DNA of 64,000 bases from NCBI GenBank assembly GCA_003327435.1, contig QOQV01000002.1:124001-188000 (forward strand), given 5' to 3'. A model generated the notes under the pieces. It made no database searches and had not been told where the DNA came from. It saw nothing but the letters and a program-made list of their open reading frames with translations. Position 1 is the stretch's first letter, and every line of letters starts with the position of its first letter. The position numbers were made by a program, and so were the translations under genes. The DNA comes from Ignavibacteriota bacterium. Lineage in GTDB: Bacteria > Bacteroidota > Ignavibacteria > UBA10030 > BY39. This document shows, in pieces, positions 27,834 to 36,218 of the stretch.

Positions 27834-29539
27834 AAAAATTAAATTTAATTCAAGAAAAAACAAAAATTGATGTCAGGTCGTTATTTGAGTTTAGTAAAGT
27901 AGTAAATCAAGATGTGAGCATTGAGTTTGTTATAAATTTTTTATTGCTCACACTTATGGGGAAGCTTGTGTGTAACAGGGCAATCGTGTTTTTAAAAAAT
28001 GAAAATGAGGAATTTTATATAAAACTTGCGAAGGGAGTGGAATTCAAAGAAAATTCACCCAAATTTAAATTTATCAAGAATAATTTGAAGTTGTTTTACA
28101 CAAGTGCAATAAGGGAAACCAAAAACACATTTATTAAATATTTAAAGAGAAATGGAATACAATTTGTAATTCCGCTTGTATACAGAAGCAATGTTCTGGG
28201 TTATGTGGGCTTGGGTAGGTTTCAAGAGCGCAGAATATCCAAAGAGGAAGAAAATTATTTAAATTCAATAGTCAATATTGCAGCTTCTGCCATTCAACAA
28301 AAGTCAAACAGGGAAGAATTACTCCGGCTTAATAGGGAACTGGATAAGAAAATTCATCAGATGAATACACTGTTTGATTTGAGTAAGGAATTTGCTTCTA
28401 TACTTGATAAGGAAAAATTACTGAAACTTTTTACTTTATCGCTAATGGGACAGATAGGGATATCGCGTTATGGTATATTTTTAAAAGAGAAAGGTTTAAT
28501 GAAAGTAATGTCATCTCGTTTGCCGGAAAATATTGATTGTGAGTTTTTAAATGGGATTTGTAATTTTAGGAAACCAACACTTACAACAAATATATCAGAA
28601 CCTTCAATAAGAAAATACCTTATGAAAATTGGTATTCAGGTTATAGTACCAATGGCACTTCGAGATGAAGTTCGAGGAATACTTATGCTTGGTGAAAAAA
28701 TGAATAAATCGGATTACTCAGATTCTGATTTAGAATTTTTATATTCCCTGGGAAATGTTGCTATCATATCACTCGAAAATACCAGGTTATTTCAGGAAGC
28801 TATCGAAAAACAACGAATGGAAGATGAATTATTGATTGCAAAAGAAATACAGCAAGGACTACTTCCTAAATCAGTTCCTGAACATAAATGTTTAGATATA
28901 TCAGCAGTTAACATTTCTTCAAAAATTGTAGGAGGTGATTATTACGATGTAATCAGATTAACTGAGGATAGTTTCGTTTTTGCAATTGCGGATGTATCAG
29001 GTAAAGGTACACCAGCATCGCTGTTGATGGCAAGTATTCATGCAATGTTTCATACACTAATACCACTTGGGATGCCTCTCTCAGAACTTGTTAAAAGAAT
29101 GAACGATTTAATTTATGATAACACTTCAAACGATAGGTTTATTACATTTTTCTGTGGTATCTTAGATGTGAAGACAAAAAGCTTTAAATATGTTAATGCA
29201 GGGCATAATTTACCGATACTATTAAAAGGTAATGGCAACATAGTTCGTCTTGATAAGGGTGGTGTATTGTTAGGTATTGCAAAAGAAAATATAACTTATG
29301 AGGAAGGATTTGTTAATTTGGTTAGTGGCGATTTGTTATATATTTTTACAGATGGTGTAACAGAAGCAATGAACTCTGAAAATGTTGAGTTTGGAGAGAA
29401 TAGATTATTAAAAATTCTAAAAGATTATAAGGCATTACCATCGAAAGAAATTCAAAATATTATAATAGATAGTTTAAAAAATTATTGTGGTGAAAACCAA
29501 TCTGACGATATAACAATGTTGATAGTAAAAATTTTATAG
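27830..29539 (+). CDS. Cytoplasmic GAF-GAF-PP2C (RsbU-like) phosphatase
   Basis: A soluble 569-residue relative of the upstream membrane phosphatase. Two GAF-like domains (about residues 10-165 and 190-325) are followed by a linker helix with AKEIQQGLLPKSVPEH and a PP2C domain containing GGDYYDV and ADVSGKGTPAS. Having two phosphatases, one membrane-bound and one soluble, feed one STAS/kinase pair suggests integration of an envelope signal and a cytoplasmic one. The ligand is unknown. The gene ends the partner-switching unit. Confidence 0.88.
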   Translation: MKKLNLIQEKTKIDVRSLFEFSKVVNQDVSIEFVINFLLLTLMGKLVCNRAIVFLKNENEEFYIKLAKGVEFKENSPKFKFIKNNLKLFYTSAIRETKNTFIKYLKRNGIQFVIPLVYRSNVLGYVGLGRFQERRISKEEENYLNSIVNIAASAIQQKSNREELLRLNRELDKKIHQMNTLFDLSKEFASILDKEKLLKLFTLSLMGQIGISRYGIFLKEKGLMKVMSSRLPENIDCEFLNGICNFRKPTLTTNISEPSIRKYLMKIGIQVIVPMALRDEVRGILMLGEKMNKSDYSDSDLEFLYSLGNVAIISLENTRLFQEAIEKQRMEDELLIAKEIQQGLLPKSVPEHKCLDISAVNISSKIVGGDYYDVIRLTEDSFVFAIADVSGKGTPASLLMASIHAMFHTLIPLGMPLSELVKRMNDLIYDNTSNDRFITFFCGILDVKTKSFKYVNAGHNLPILLKGNGNIVRLDKGGVLLGIAKENITYEEGFVNLVSGDLLYIFTDGVTEAMNSENVEFGENRLLKILKDYKALPSKEIQNIIIDSLKNYCGENQSDDITMLIVKIL

Positions 29540-29583
29540 TTTTGATTCTTATTATCATTATTGTTATTTTTATGGAAAAAATT

Positions 29584-30132
29584 ATGAACAGAAATCAAGC
29601 TTTAGACATTTTGCATCAATATGTATCGAACGACGCGTTAAGGAAACATATGTATGCGGTTGAAGCTGCTATGAGAGCTTATGCTCGCAAGTTCAATGAA
29701 GATGAAGAAAAATGGGCAATAGTCGGTTTATTGCACGATTTTGATTATGAGATGTATCCTAATGCACCGGATCACCCGCTAAAAGGATCAGAAATATTAA
29801 GGCAAATTGGTGTTGGTGAAGATGTAATTAAAGCAATTCTCGGCCATGCTTCTTATATGAATGTACCACGAGATACGAAAATGGCAAAAGTTCTTTATGC
29901 TGTTGATGAATTGTGTGGTTTTATAACAGCATGTGCTCTTGTAAGGCCAAATAAAATTTCCGATCTTGAAGCAGGTTCGGTTAAGAAAAAGATGAAAGAC
30001 AAAGCTTTCGCTAAAAATGTTAACAGAGAGGAAATAATTCAGGGAGCTGAAGAATTAGGTGTAGACCTGACTGAACATATAAATTTTGTGATATCAGCAA
30101 TGAAATCAATTTCAAAAGATTTAGGATTATAA
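29584..30132 (+). CDS. HD-domain phosphohydrolase
   Basis: A 182-residue HD-superfamily protein. The metal histidine is His22 in RKHMYAVE, and His51-Asp52 form the HD pair in VGLLHDFDYE; a further histidine lies in GHASYMN. Starts at 29542 (TTG) and 29572 (ATG) are possible, but they add a hydrophobic stretch read from AT-rich spacer; the ATG at 29584 gives MNRNQALDIL, which fits the family start. The substrate is unknown. It is followed by a methyltransferase 1 base later. Confidence 0.8.
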   Translation: MNRNQALDILHQYVSNDALRKHMYAVEAAMRAYARKFNEDEEKWAIVGLLHDFDYEMYPNAPDHPLKGSEILRQIGVGEDVIKAILGHASYMNVPRDTKMAKVLYAVDELCGFITACALVRPNKISDLEAGSVKKKMKDKAFAKNVNREEIIQGAEELGVDLTEHINFVISAMKSISKDLGL

Positions 30133-30133
30133 G

Positions 30134-30793
30134 ATGCTTCCAAGAATTCTGGAACCTGAAGTAATGGACACACTTGAGGATGCATTGGAATACGATGCAA
30201 TGGATTTTACTGAAGTTAATACTGCGTTCGCAGAAAGAGCAGTTGAGTTGCTACCTCAAGAAGGTTTGATATTAGATTTAGGTACAGGAACAGCCCGTAT
30301 TCCGCTGATTATATTAGAATTGAATCCAAAGCTGAAAATTATTGCGACAGATTTGTCGATAAATATGCTTGATGTTGCAAAAACAAATGTTGAAAAATCC
30401 AAACATAAAGACAAAATAACTCTCATCCAAATAGATGCAAAAAAAATACCATACCCCAACCATTTTTTTGATGGGGTCATATCGAACAGTTTAATTCATC
30501 ATATTCCAGAACCGATTCAGGTATTTAGGGAAATAAATCGGGTAGCAAAACCATCAGCTGCAATTTTTCTAAGAGATTTGTTTAGACCTGATAACGATTT
30601 ACAAGTTAAAGCAATTTTAGAAAAGTATGCGGCAGATTGTAACGAGCATCAGAAAAAGTTGTATAGAGATTCTCTGTTAGCCTCCTTAACTATAACTGAA
30701 GTGGAATCATTGATAAAGCAAGCCGATCTAACAGGGTGTATAGTTGTTCAATCTTCTGATCGTCATTGGTCTGTGGAAAGAAAATTTTCATAA
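30134..30793 (+). CDS. Class I SAM-dependent methyltransferase
   Basis: A 219-residue Rossmann methyltransferase with motif I LDLGTGTAR (residues 47-55), the acidic motif II ATDLSINML and post-motif FDGVISNSLIHHIPEP. It resembles Methyltransf_11/25 small-molecule enzymes; the substrate cannot be inferred. It ends the run of genes before the 282-base spacer in front of the hydrogenase locus. Confidence 0.82.
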   Translation: MLPRILEPEVMDTLEDALEYDAMDFTEVNTAFAERAVELLPQEGLILDLGTGTARIPLIILELNPKLKIIATDLSINMLDVAKTNVEKSKHKDKITLIQIDAKKIPYPNHFFDGVISNSLIHHIPEPIQVFREINRVAKPSAAIFLRDLFRPDNDLQVKAILEKYAADCNEHQKKLYRDSLLASLTITEVESLIKQADLTGCIVVQSSDRHWSVERKFS

Positions 30794-30830
30794 CTTTAAA
30801 TAACCTGTAGTAGAGGGAGGATATTAATAG

Positions 30831-30849
30831 TTGTTGAATATTTCAACAA
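30831..30849. promoter_or_regulatory. Perfect dyad resembling a Rex-type operator
   Basis: TTGTTGAA and TTCAACAA form a perfect inverted repeat with a 3-base centre. Seen as 7-base half sites TTGTTGA/TCAACAA it resembles Rex (NADH/NAD+ sensor) operators of the TTGTTAA-N4-TTAACAA type, but the spacer is one base longer. It lies in the 282-base spacer 30794-31075, about 120 bases upstream of the candidate promoter of the hydrogenase locus. Function is inferred only. Confidence 0.35.
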
Positions 30850-30967
30850 AAATTTCAAAAATGAAAAATTACCTACGTTTTTTTACATAAATAAGAAACT
30901 TTAAAATATAAAACCTCAATAATACTTCGAAATTTCCAATAAACTAAAGAAATTTTTGGCATTGAAG

Positions 30968-30996
30968 TTGACGAGTTTATATTGATTTAATATTAC
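30968..30996 (+). promoter_or_regulatory. Candidate promoter of the hydrogenase locus
   Basis: TTGACG (30968-30973), a 17-base spacer and TATTAC (30991-30996) precede the protease gene by 80 bases. The -10 match is mediocre. The remainder of 30794-31075 is AT-rich and shows nothing else apart from the dyad at 30831. Confidence 0.3.
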
Positions 30997-31075
30997 TTAT
31001 ATTTCACCTGCTCTCAATCATCTTTCATATAGTTCTCTTCAAAATTAAATTAAAGTGTAATTCTTAAGTATCAGA

Positions 31076-31621
31076 ATGGAAAAAAAGATAATAATTATCG
31101 GTTTAGGTAATGAATATATATCTGATGACGGTATTGGTATTAGAGTCGTCAGAGAGTTACAAAAGAAAATTGAGAACGATGATAGAATTCCTTTCTGGTA
31201 TAAAATAAAATTTGAGGAACAAGCTGTTGGTGGGTTAGGAATTTTAGATATAATATTAGGATACGATATATGTGTTATCATTGATGCGATGTATACAAAA
31301 GAAAAAAGAGTTGGTACCTTATATCGATATTTTCAAAAAACAGATAAAGAATTAATTAATATAAAATCATCACACCAAATCAGTTTATCTCAAGTTCTTT
31401 CGTTAGCAAAATTGTTAAATTATAAACTTCCTTCAGTTGTAGTAGTTTATGGTATTGAAGTAGAAGATGTAACTACTTTCGGCGAGAGTTGCACTCCTGA
31501 AGTTGAAAGAAATATAAAAAATTTAACCACTCTCGTATATAATGATTTAGTTGACTTTAATGTTGAAAGATTATCCGAAAATCCTTTATCAGTTTATATT
31601 GAAGAAGAATCAATAAATTAA
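31076..31621 (+). CDS. [NiFe]-hydrogenase maturation endopeptidase (M52 type)
   Basis: The protease cuts the C-terminal extension of a [NiFe]-hydrogenase large subunit once nickel is in place. The 181 residues open with the family motif GLGNEYISDDGIGIRV (residues 9-24, with the metal-binding Glu and Asp), followed by VIIDAMYTK and SSHQISLSQVL. The likely substrate is the MvhA-like subunit encoded 14 kb downstream at the other end of the locus, whose tail runs 27 residues past its last metal motif. The length is slightly greater than usual. Confidence 0.85.
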   Translation: MEKKIIIIGLGNEYISDDGIGIRVVRELQKKIENDDRIPFWYKIKFEEQAVGGLGILDIILGYDICVIIDAMYTKEKRVGTLYRYFQKTDKELINIKSSHQISLSQVLSLAKLLNYKLPSVVVVYGIEVEDVTTFGESCTPEVERNIKNLTTLVYNDLVDFNVERLSENPLSVYIEEESIN

Positions 31622-31639
31622 ATAAATTCAGGAGAACAT

Positions 31640-32326
31640 ATGGCACATTTATCAATTCAATCTGCTGGTTATATGAGTAAGAATGAAGCGGAGCTAAGGA
31701 GAATATTTCTTGAACAGGTTAATTTCATTCCTGCAGGGGAGAGGATTAAAAGGTGTATTCAGTGTGGAACCTGCACTGGATCCTGTCCTGTAAGCTATGC
31801 AATGGATATTTCACCACGCCAGCTTATTGCACTTTTCCGTGCAGGGGAAATGGAAACTATAATGAAAAGTCGAACAATCTGGATTTGTGCATCCTGTTAT
31901 GCCTGTACAACCCGATGCCCCTCCGGAATCAAAATAACGGATATTATCTACGCACTCAAGAGAACAGCAATGGAGAAGAATTATTTATCACAGGCAAAGC
32001 ATGTTCAGATTTTAGCAAATCTTTTTGTGAGCAACTTAATGAAGTACGGGCGGTTACACGAAGGTACGCTGATTAGAAATTATTATCTTAAAGTTGGTTT
32101 CTGGAAATTGTTTAAACTCATTCCTTTAGCAAAAAAACTGTATCAGACAAAGAGATTGTCTTTATTTCCTAAGCGAATAAATGCTTACCATTCTTTATCG
32201 AAAATAATCAAAAAAGCCCAGGAAATTGATTTAAGAATTACTGCGCCACCACTGGAGTATTCAACTGATTATGTCGGCTATAGAGCATTAGGCGAAATGA
32301 AACTCGAACAAAGGAAAGGAGAATAA
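31640..32326 (+). CDS. hdrC: Heterodisulfide reductase subunit C-like iron-sulfur protein
   Basis: A 228-residue protein with two cubane [4Fe-4S] motifs, CIQCGTCTGSCP near residue 39 and CASCYACTTRCP near 82, in the spacing of HdrC. HdrC passes electrons from HdrA to the HdrB active site. AGGAGAA precedes the ATG. The C-terminal 100 residues are basic and helical. It lies directly before hdrB (no gap) and 18 bases after the protease gene. Confidence 0.88.
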   Translation: MAHLSIQSAGYMSKNEAELRRIFLEQVNFIPAGERIKRCIQCGTCTGSCPVSYAMDISPRQLIALFRAGEMETIMKSRTIWICASCYACTTRCPSGIKITDIIYALKRTAMEKNYLSQAKHVQILANLFVSNLMKYGRLHEGTLIRNYYLKVGFWKLFKLIPLAKKLYQTKRLSLFPKRINAYHSLSKIIKKAQEIDLRITAPPLEYSTDYVGYRALGEMKLEQRKGE

Positions 32327-33208
32327 ATGAAATACGCATACTACCCAGGATGCAGCCTGGAAAAAACTCAAAGGGGTTATGATGAATCTGTTAGAGAAAT
32401 TTTTAAAACACTTGAACAGGAATTGATTGAAATTGAGGACTGGAATTGTTGTGGAGCCACTATTTATATGTCGGTTAAAGAAACTGTTTCTCTGGCTGTT
32501 TCTGCACGAAACCTTGCCCTCGCAGAGAAGATGGGACTTGATATAATTGCACCGTGCAGTTCTTGCTTTACAATTCTTGCAAAAACCAATAGAATTTTAA
32601 GTCAAATCCCGGAAATGCATAAAAATGTTAATGAGGCTTTAGCTGAAAGTGGGTTAAGTTATAGTGGAAAAACTCGAGTTCGTCACCCCCTGGATATTTT
32701 AGTTAACGATATCGGAATTGAATCAATAATCCATAAAGCAAAAAGAAGTCTGAATGGACTCAAAGTGGCACCTTATTATGGTTGCCAGATAGTTAGACCT
32801 GAGAAAGGGTTTGACGATAGAGAAAATCCAATATTGATGGATAAATTATTCAGTAAATGTGGTGCAGATATCGTTTATTATCCAATGAAAGTAAGATGCT
32901 GCGGTGGAATGTTAATGACTACATTTGAAGAGACAGCACTTAAACTTAACAAGGAATTGTTGGAATGTGCTGAAAAACATCAGGCAGATGTAATTGTGAC
33001 AACCTGTCCACTGTGCCATATGAATCTTGAAGGTTATCAGGATAAAATTAATGAAATTTATAATACTAATTTTAAAATTCCGATATTATATTTTACACAA
33101 CTGCTTGGAATTGTATTGGGATTATCAGAATCAAAATTAGGATTAGATTCTGCTTTTATCCCGGTTACTCCTAAATTGAAATCTATAATGGAGGTTCAAT
33201 ATGTATAA
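32327..33208 (+). CDS. hdrB: Heterodisulfide reductase subunit B-like protein (two CCG domains)
   Basis: HdrB holds two noncubane [4Fe-4S] clusters that split a disulfide. Both CCG domains are complete in these 293 residues: YYPGCSLEKT, NCCGATIY and PCSSCFT in the first, YYGCQIVRP, RCCGGML and TTCPLCHMNLE in the second. All the expected cysteines are present, so the catalytic site looks intact. In methanogens the substrate is CoM-S-S-CoB; the bacterial substrate is unknown. Its stop overlaps the hdrA N-terminal gene by 8 bases. Confidence 0.88.
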   Translation: MKYAYYPGCSLEKTQRGYDESVREIFKTLEQELIEIEDWNCCGATIYMSVKETVSLAVSARNLALAEKMGLDIIAPCSSCFTILAKTNRILSQIPEMHKNVNEALAESGLSYSGKTRVRHPLDILVNDIGIESIIHKAKRSLNGLKVAPYYGCQIVRPEKGFDDRENPILMDKLFSKCGADIVYYPMKVRCCGGMLMTTFEETALKLNKELLECAEKHQADVIVTTCPLCHMNLEGYQDKINEIYNTNFKIPILYFTQLLGIVLGLSESKLGLDSAFIPVTPKLKSIMEVQYV

Positions 33209-34073
33209 AGAAACAACAGAAGGTAACGGTCAAGTTAAAATTGGCGTCTATATTTGCCATTGCGGAGTAAACATAGCTGCAACTGTTAATGTAGCTGCTG
33301 TAAGAGATTTCATAGCTAAACAACCTAATGTTGCAATTGCACGGGATTATAAATTTATGTGCTCTGATCCCGGACAGGATTTAATAAAGCAAGATATTAA
33401 AAATCTTGGCATTAATAGGGTTGTTGTAGCTGCATGTTCACCATTGATGCATGAGTTAACATTTAGAGTTGCTGCAGAATCAGCTGGATTGAATCGTTAT
33501 CTTGTACAAATAGCAAATATTAGAGAACATTGTTCCTGGGTGCACGATGATCGGGATGCGGCAACTGAAAAAGCAAAAGCTCTTGTTAATGCAGCAGTGA
33601 AACGTGTTGCACTCCATAAAGAACTTCAAATTACAAAACAACCTCTAAATAAAAATACATTAATAGTCGGTGGTGGAATTGCTGGAATTCAAGCAGCTCT
33701 TGAGATTGCGAATGCTGGATATCATGTATATCTGGTAGAAAGAGAACCGTCTATTGGCGGTAAAATGGGGCAATTTGATAAAACATTTCCAACACTCGAC
33801 TGCGCCGCATGTATATTGACTCCAAAAATGGTATCAGTAGGCCACCGTAAAGATATCACGCTTTTAACATATTCTGAAGTAGAAAGTGTTTCGGGATATA
33901 TTGGTAACTTTAAAATCAAAGTGCGTAAAAAAGCTCGATATGTAGATACTGAAAAATGCACAGGATGTGGCCAATGCTGGAGTAACTGTCCAGCAACTCG
34001 AATACCTTCAGGCCGCGCAATTTATTTTGGAGATAAGTTAGTAAATGAAATATCTACTAAACCCAAAGAATAG
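33201..34073 (+). CDS. N-terminal half of HdrA (free-standing flavin-binding half)
   Basis: The 290 residues match only the first half of HdrA, normally about 650 residues. Visible are the N-terminal ICHCGVNIAATVNV, KFMCSDPGQ and AACSPLMHELTF segments, the FAD Rossmann motif GGGIAG (157-162), EREPSIGGKMGQFDKTFPTLDC, the CAAC pair (201 and 204), and one ferredoxin motif with Cys253, 256, 259 and 263. It then stops, right where HdrA continues with an AIYxP segment. The second half is fused to another protein at 40584-42344. The next gene is an unrelated DRTGG protein, so this is not a local frameshift. The FAD site would be completed by the partner polypeptide. Confidence 0.85.
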   Translation: MYKETTEGNGQVKIGVYICHCGVNIAATVNVAAVRDFIAKQPNVAIARDYKFMCSDPGQDLIKQDIKNLGINRVVVAACSPLMHELTFRVAAESAGLNRYLVQIANIREHCSWVHDDRDAATEKAKALVNAAVKRVALHKELQITKQPLNKNTLIVGGGIAGIQAALEIANAGYHVYLVEREPSIGGKMGQFDKTFPTLDCAACILTPKMVSVGHRKDITLLTYSEVESVSGYIGNFKIKVRKKARYVDTEKCTGCGQCWSNCPATRIPSGRAIYFGDKLVNEISTKPKE

Positions 34074-34075
34074 AA

Positions 34076-34468
34076 ATGTTACTTTCTGAAATTGCAAAAA
34101 TATTGTCATGTGAAATATTTTCGTGTAGAGAAAATCTAGATTGTGAAATTCAATATGGTTGCGCTTCTGATTTAATGAGCGATGTACTTGCTTTTTCACA
34201 ACCTGGCGCTGTGTTGCTAACAGGACTTGTAAATCCTCAAACAATTCACACGGCATATATATCAGAGATAAAAGCAATAGTTTTCGTAAGAGGTAAAAAA
34301 CCCCAGGAAGATGTTACTGAATTAGCTGAAAGCAAATCTATACCTTTGTTATCTACAAATTATTCAATGTATGAGGCATGTGGATTACTTTATAAAGCCG
34401 GTTTAGAGTCAACTATGGAATATATACCACCAAATTCATCAAAGAAATCATTTAATAGTTCTTCTTAA
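34076..34468 (+). CDS. DRTGG-domain protein
   Basis: A 130-residue single DRTGG-type domain, recognisable by GCASDLMSDVLAFSQPGAVLLTGL near residues 33-56 and VFVRGKKPQEDV. In other bacteria such small proteins are encoded in [FeFe]-hydrogenase clusters. The role is unknown; a regulatory ligand-binding domain is likely. A second copy flanks the hydrogenase-like gene at 36219. It overlaps the HATPase gene by a base. Confidence 0.75.
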   Translation: MLLSEIAKILSCEIFSCRENLDCEIQYGCASDLMSDVLAFSQPGAVLLTGLVNPQTIHTAYISEIKAIVFVRGKKPQEDVTELAESKSIPLLSTNYSMYEACGLLYKAGLESTMEYIPPNSSKKSFNSSS

Positions 34469-34893
34469 TGAATGAAGTTTTTTCACAAACATATGAAATT
34501 AGAGGTAACGATTTTCAAAATGCGGGTAAAGTTTCAACAGACATTAAAACTTTACTAAAACAATTAGGAATAAGACCAGAAATCATCAGAAAAGTTGCTA
34601 TTGCCTGTTATGAAGCTGAAATGAACATCGTTATGTATGCTAAGATAGGAACAATGAGAATGGATATTGACACAGAAAAAATTAAAATTACAGTTTCAGA
34701 TCAAGGTCCAGGAATTGCGGACATTGAGCTTGCAATGACAGAAGGATACTCCACTGCGACGCAAGAAATGAGAGAAATGGGCTTTGGAGCTGGAATGGGT
34801 CTGCCAAATATTAAAAAGAATTCTGATGAATTTAAAATTGAATCTACTTTAGGAATTGGTACCAAACTTGAAATTACAATTTTTATCAATTAA
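34468..34893 (+). CDS. RsbT/RsbW-like ATP-binding protein
   Basis: A 141-residue HATPase with N box YEAEMNIVMYA, G1 box DQGPGI and G2 box GFGAGMGLPNIKKNS, closest in layout to RsbT-type serine kinases. It lies between a DRTGG gene and the [FeFe]-hydrogenase-like gene. It is a possible output of the hydrogenase-like sensor; its partner is unknown, but the STAS protein at 27043 is a candidate. Confidence 0.82.
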   Translation: MNEVFSQTYEIRGNDFQNAGKVSTDIKTLLKQLGIRPEIIRKVAIACYEAEMNIVMYAKIGTMRMDIDTEKIKITVSDQGPGIADIELAMTEGYSTATQEMREMGFGAGMGLPNIKKNSDEFKIESTLGIGTKLEITIFIN

Positions 34894-34895
34894 AA

Positions 34896-36218
34896 ATGCA
34901 GAACGATTTTAGATCAATAAAGATTGACAGAGAAAAATGCCAGGGTCGAATGGCTTGTATGCGTATCTGTCCCACACAGGCAATAAGGGTCAGGAATCGC
35001 AAAGCCACGCTTTTGAATGATAGATGCATCGATTGTGGAATGTGTGTAAGAGTATGTCCAAATAATGCAGTAGTTCCACAGACCAGTTCTTTCAGTGATT
35101 TTACAAGATTTAAATATACGATTGCATTACCTTCACCTGTTTTGTATTCTCAATTCAGAGGCGAATTTACGCCAGGTGCAATATTAAACGCTTTTAAGAA
35201 AATCGGATTTGATGATGCATATGACGTTGCCTGTGCATCAGAAGCTGTTAGCATTGCAATTCAAGAGTTTCTTGATAATAGTACCTTAAATCAAACATAT
35301 ATTTCTCCATTCTGCCCTGTGATTGTTAGGTTAATTCAAATCAGGTATCCTAATTTATTGGAAAATCTGATACCGATAGATTCCCCGATGGAGATTGCAG
35401 CTCGTGAAGCTAAAAATCTAAAAATGAAAGAAACAGGCTTAAATGCCAAGGAAATCGGAGTAATATATATTACACCATGTCCAGCTAAAATGATTGCTAT
35501 AAAAAATCCACCAAGAAAAAAATACTCTTTCGTTGACGGAGCTATTTCAATAGCACAAATTTATCCAAATTTATTACAAGCACTTAACCAACAGGATACT
35601 GTTGGAGCTAAAGAGGTTAAAGGTATTGGTTTGGGCTGGCCAATATTGGGTGGACAGGTATCCACTTTGAGAGCACACGACACAATTGCTATTGCGGGAA
35701 TAATGGAGGTAATTAGAATTTTTGAAGATTTAGAAAATGGTAAACTTAAAAATATCAAATATATCGAATGTCATTCCTGCAGTACTGCATGTGTTGGTGG
35801 ATCCTTAAATGTAGAAAATCCTTATATGTCCAGAAATCGTGTTATAAAATTGTTAGAAAAATATGGAAATACTCCCTGTCAGGATAGAGATTATGTAAAA
35901 AACCTGATACAAAAAAATTTCTTTTCTTTACCCGGCAAAATTGATGCTACACCTATTGCTCCTATTGATAGTGATATCTCTCAAGCTTTGAAAAAAATGC
36001 AAGAGAAAGTCACAATTTATGAAAAATTACCAAAAATTGATTGTGGGGCTTGCGGTTCACCAGATTGTAATACATTTGCTGAAGATATAATTACAAATAA
36101 TGCTGAGATTGAGGATTGTATTTTCGTGGCTATGAAAAAATTTGAGAACCTATCAGTAGAACTAATAGATATCGTAAAAAAACATTCAAATAAAATTTAT
36201 AGGAACATTAATATATAA
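34896..36218 (+). CDS. Divergent [FeFe]-hydrogenase-like protein (putative sensory type)
   Basis: The 440 residues contain two N-terminal ferredoxin motifs, an H-cluster domain and a C-terminal CGACGSPDC Fe-S motif (383-391). H-cluster ligands are kept: Cys140 in SPFCP, Cys195 in TPCPAK, Cys295 and Cys299 in HSCSTAC. The proton-relay cysteine before Cys140 is Phe139. The first ferredoxin motif has Arg18 in place of its second cysteine (Cys15-x5-Cys21-x3-Cys25). The N-terminal dicluster, C-terminal motif and lost relay cysteine fit the group C/D, putative sensory hydrogenases. Maturases HydE, F and G are not in the window. It sits between signalling genes, which supports an H2-sensing role. 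Confidence 0.75.
   Translation: MQNDFRSIKIDREKCQGRMACMRICPTQAIRVRNRKATLLNDRCIDCGMCVRVCPNNAVVPQTSSFSDFTRFKYTIALPSPVLYSQFRGEFTPGAILNAFKKIGFDDAYDVACASEAVSIAIQEFLDNSTLNQTYISPFCPVIVRLIQIRYPNLLENLIPIDSPMEIAAREAKNLKMKETGLNAKEIGVIYITPCPAKMIAIKNPPRKKYSFVDGAISIAQIYPNLLQALNQQDTVGAKEVKGIGLGWPILGGQVSTLRAHDTIAIAGIMEVIRIFEDLENGKLKNIKYIECHSCSTACVGGSLNVENPYMSRNRVIKLLEKYGNTPCQDRDYVKNLIQKNFFSLPGKIDATPIAPIDSDISQALKKMQEKVTIYEKLPKIDCGACGSPDCNTFAEDIITNNAEIEDCIFVAMKKFENLSVELIDIVKKHSNKIYRNINI

Noticed and set aside
33201-34073. The short hdrA gene as a frameshifted or truncated pseudogene
   Set aside because: The next gene, in another frame, encodes an unrelated DRTGG protein, and the missing half exists intact as a fusion at 40584-42344.
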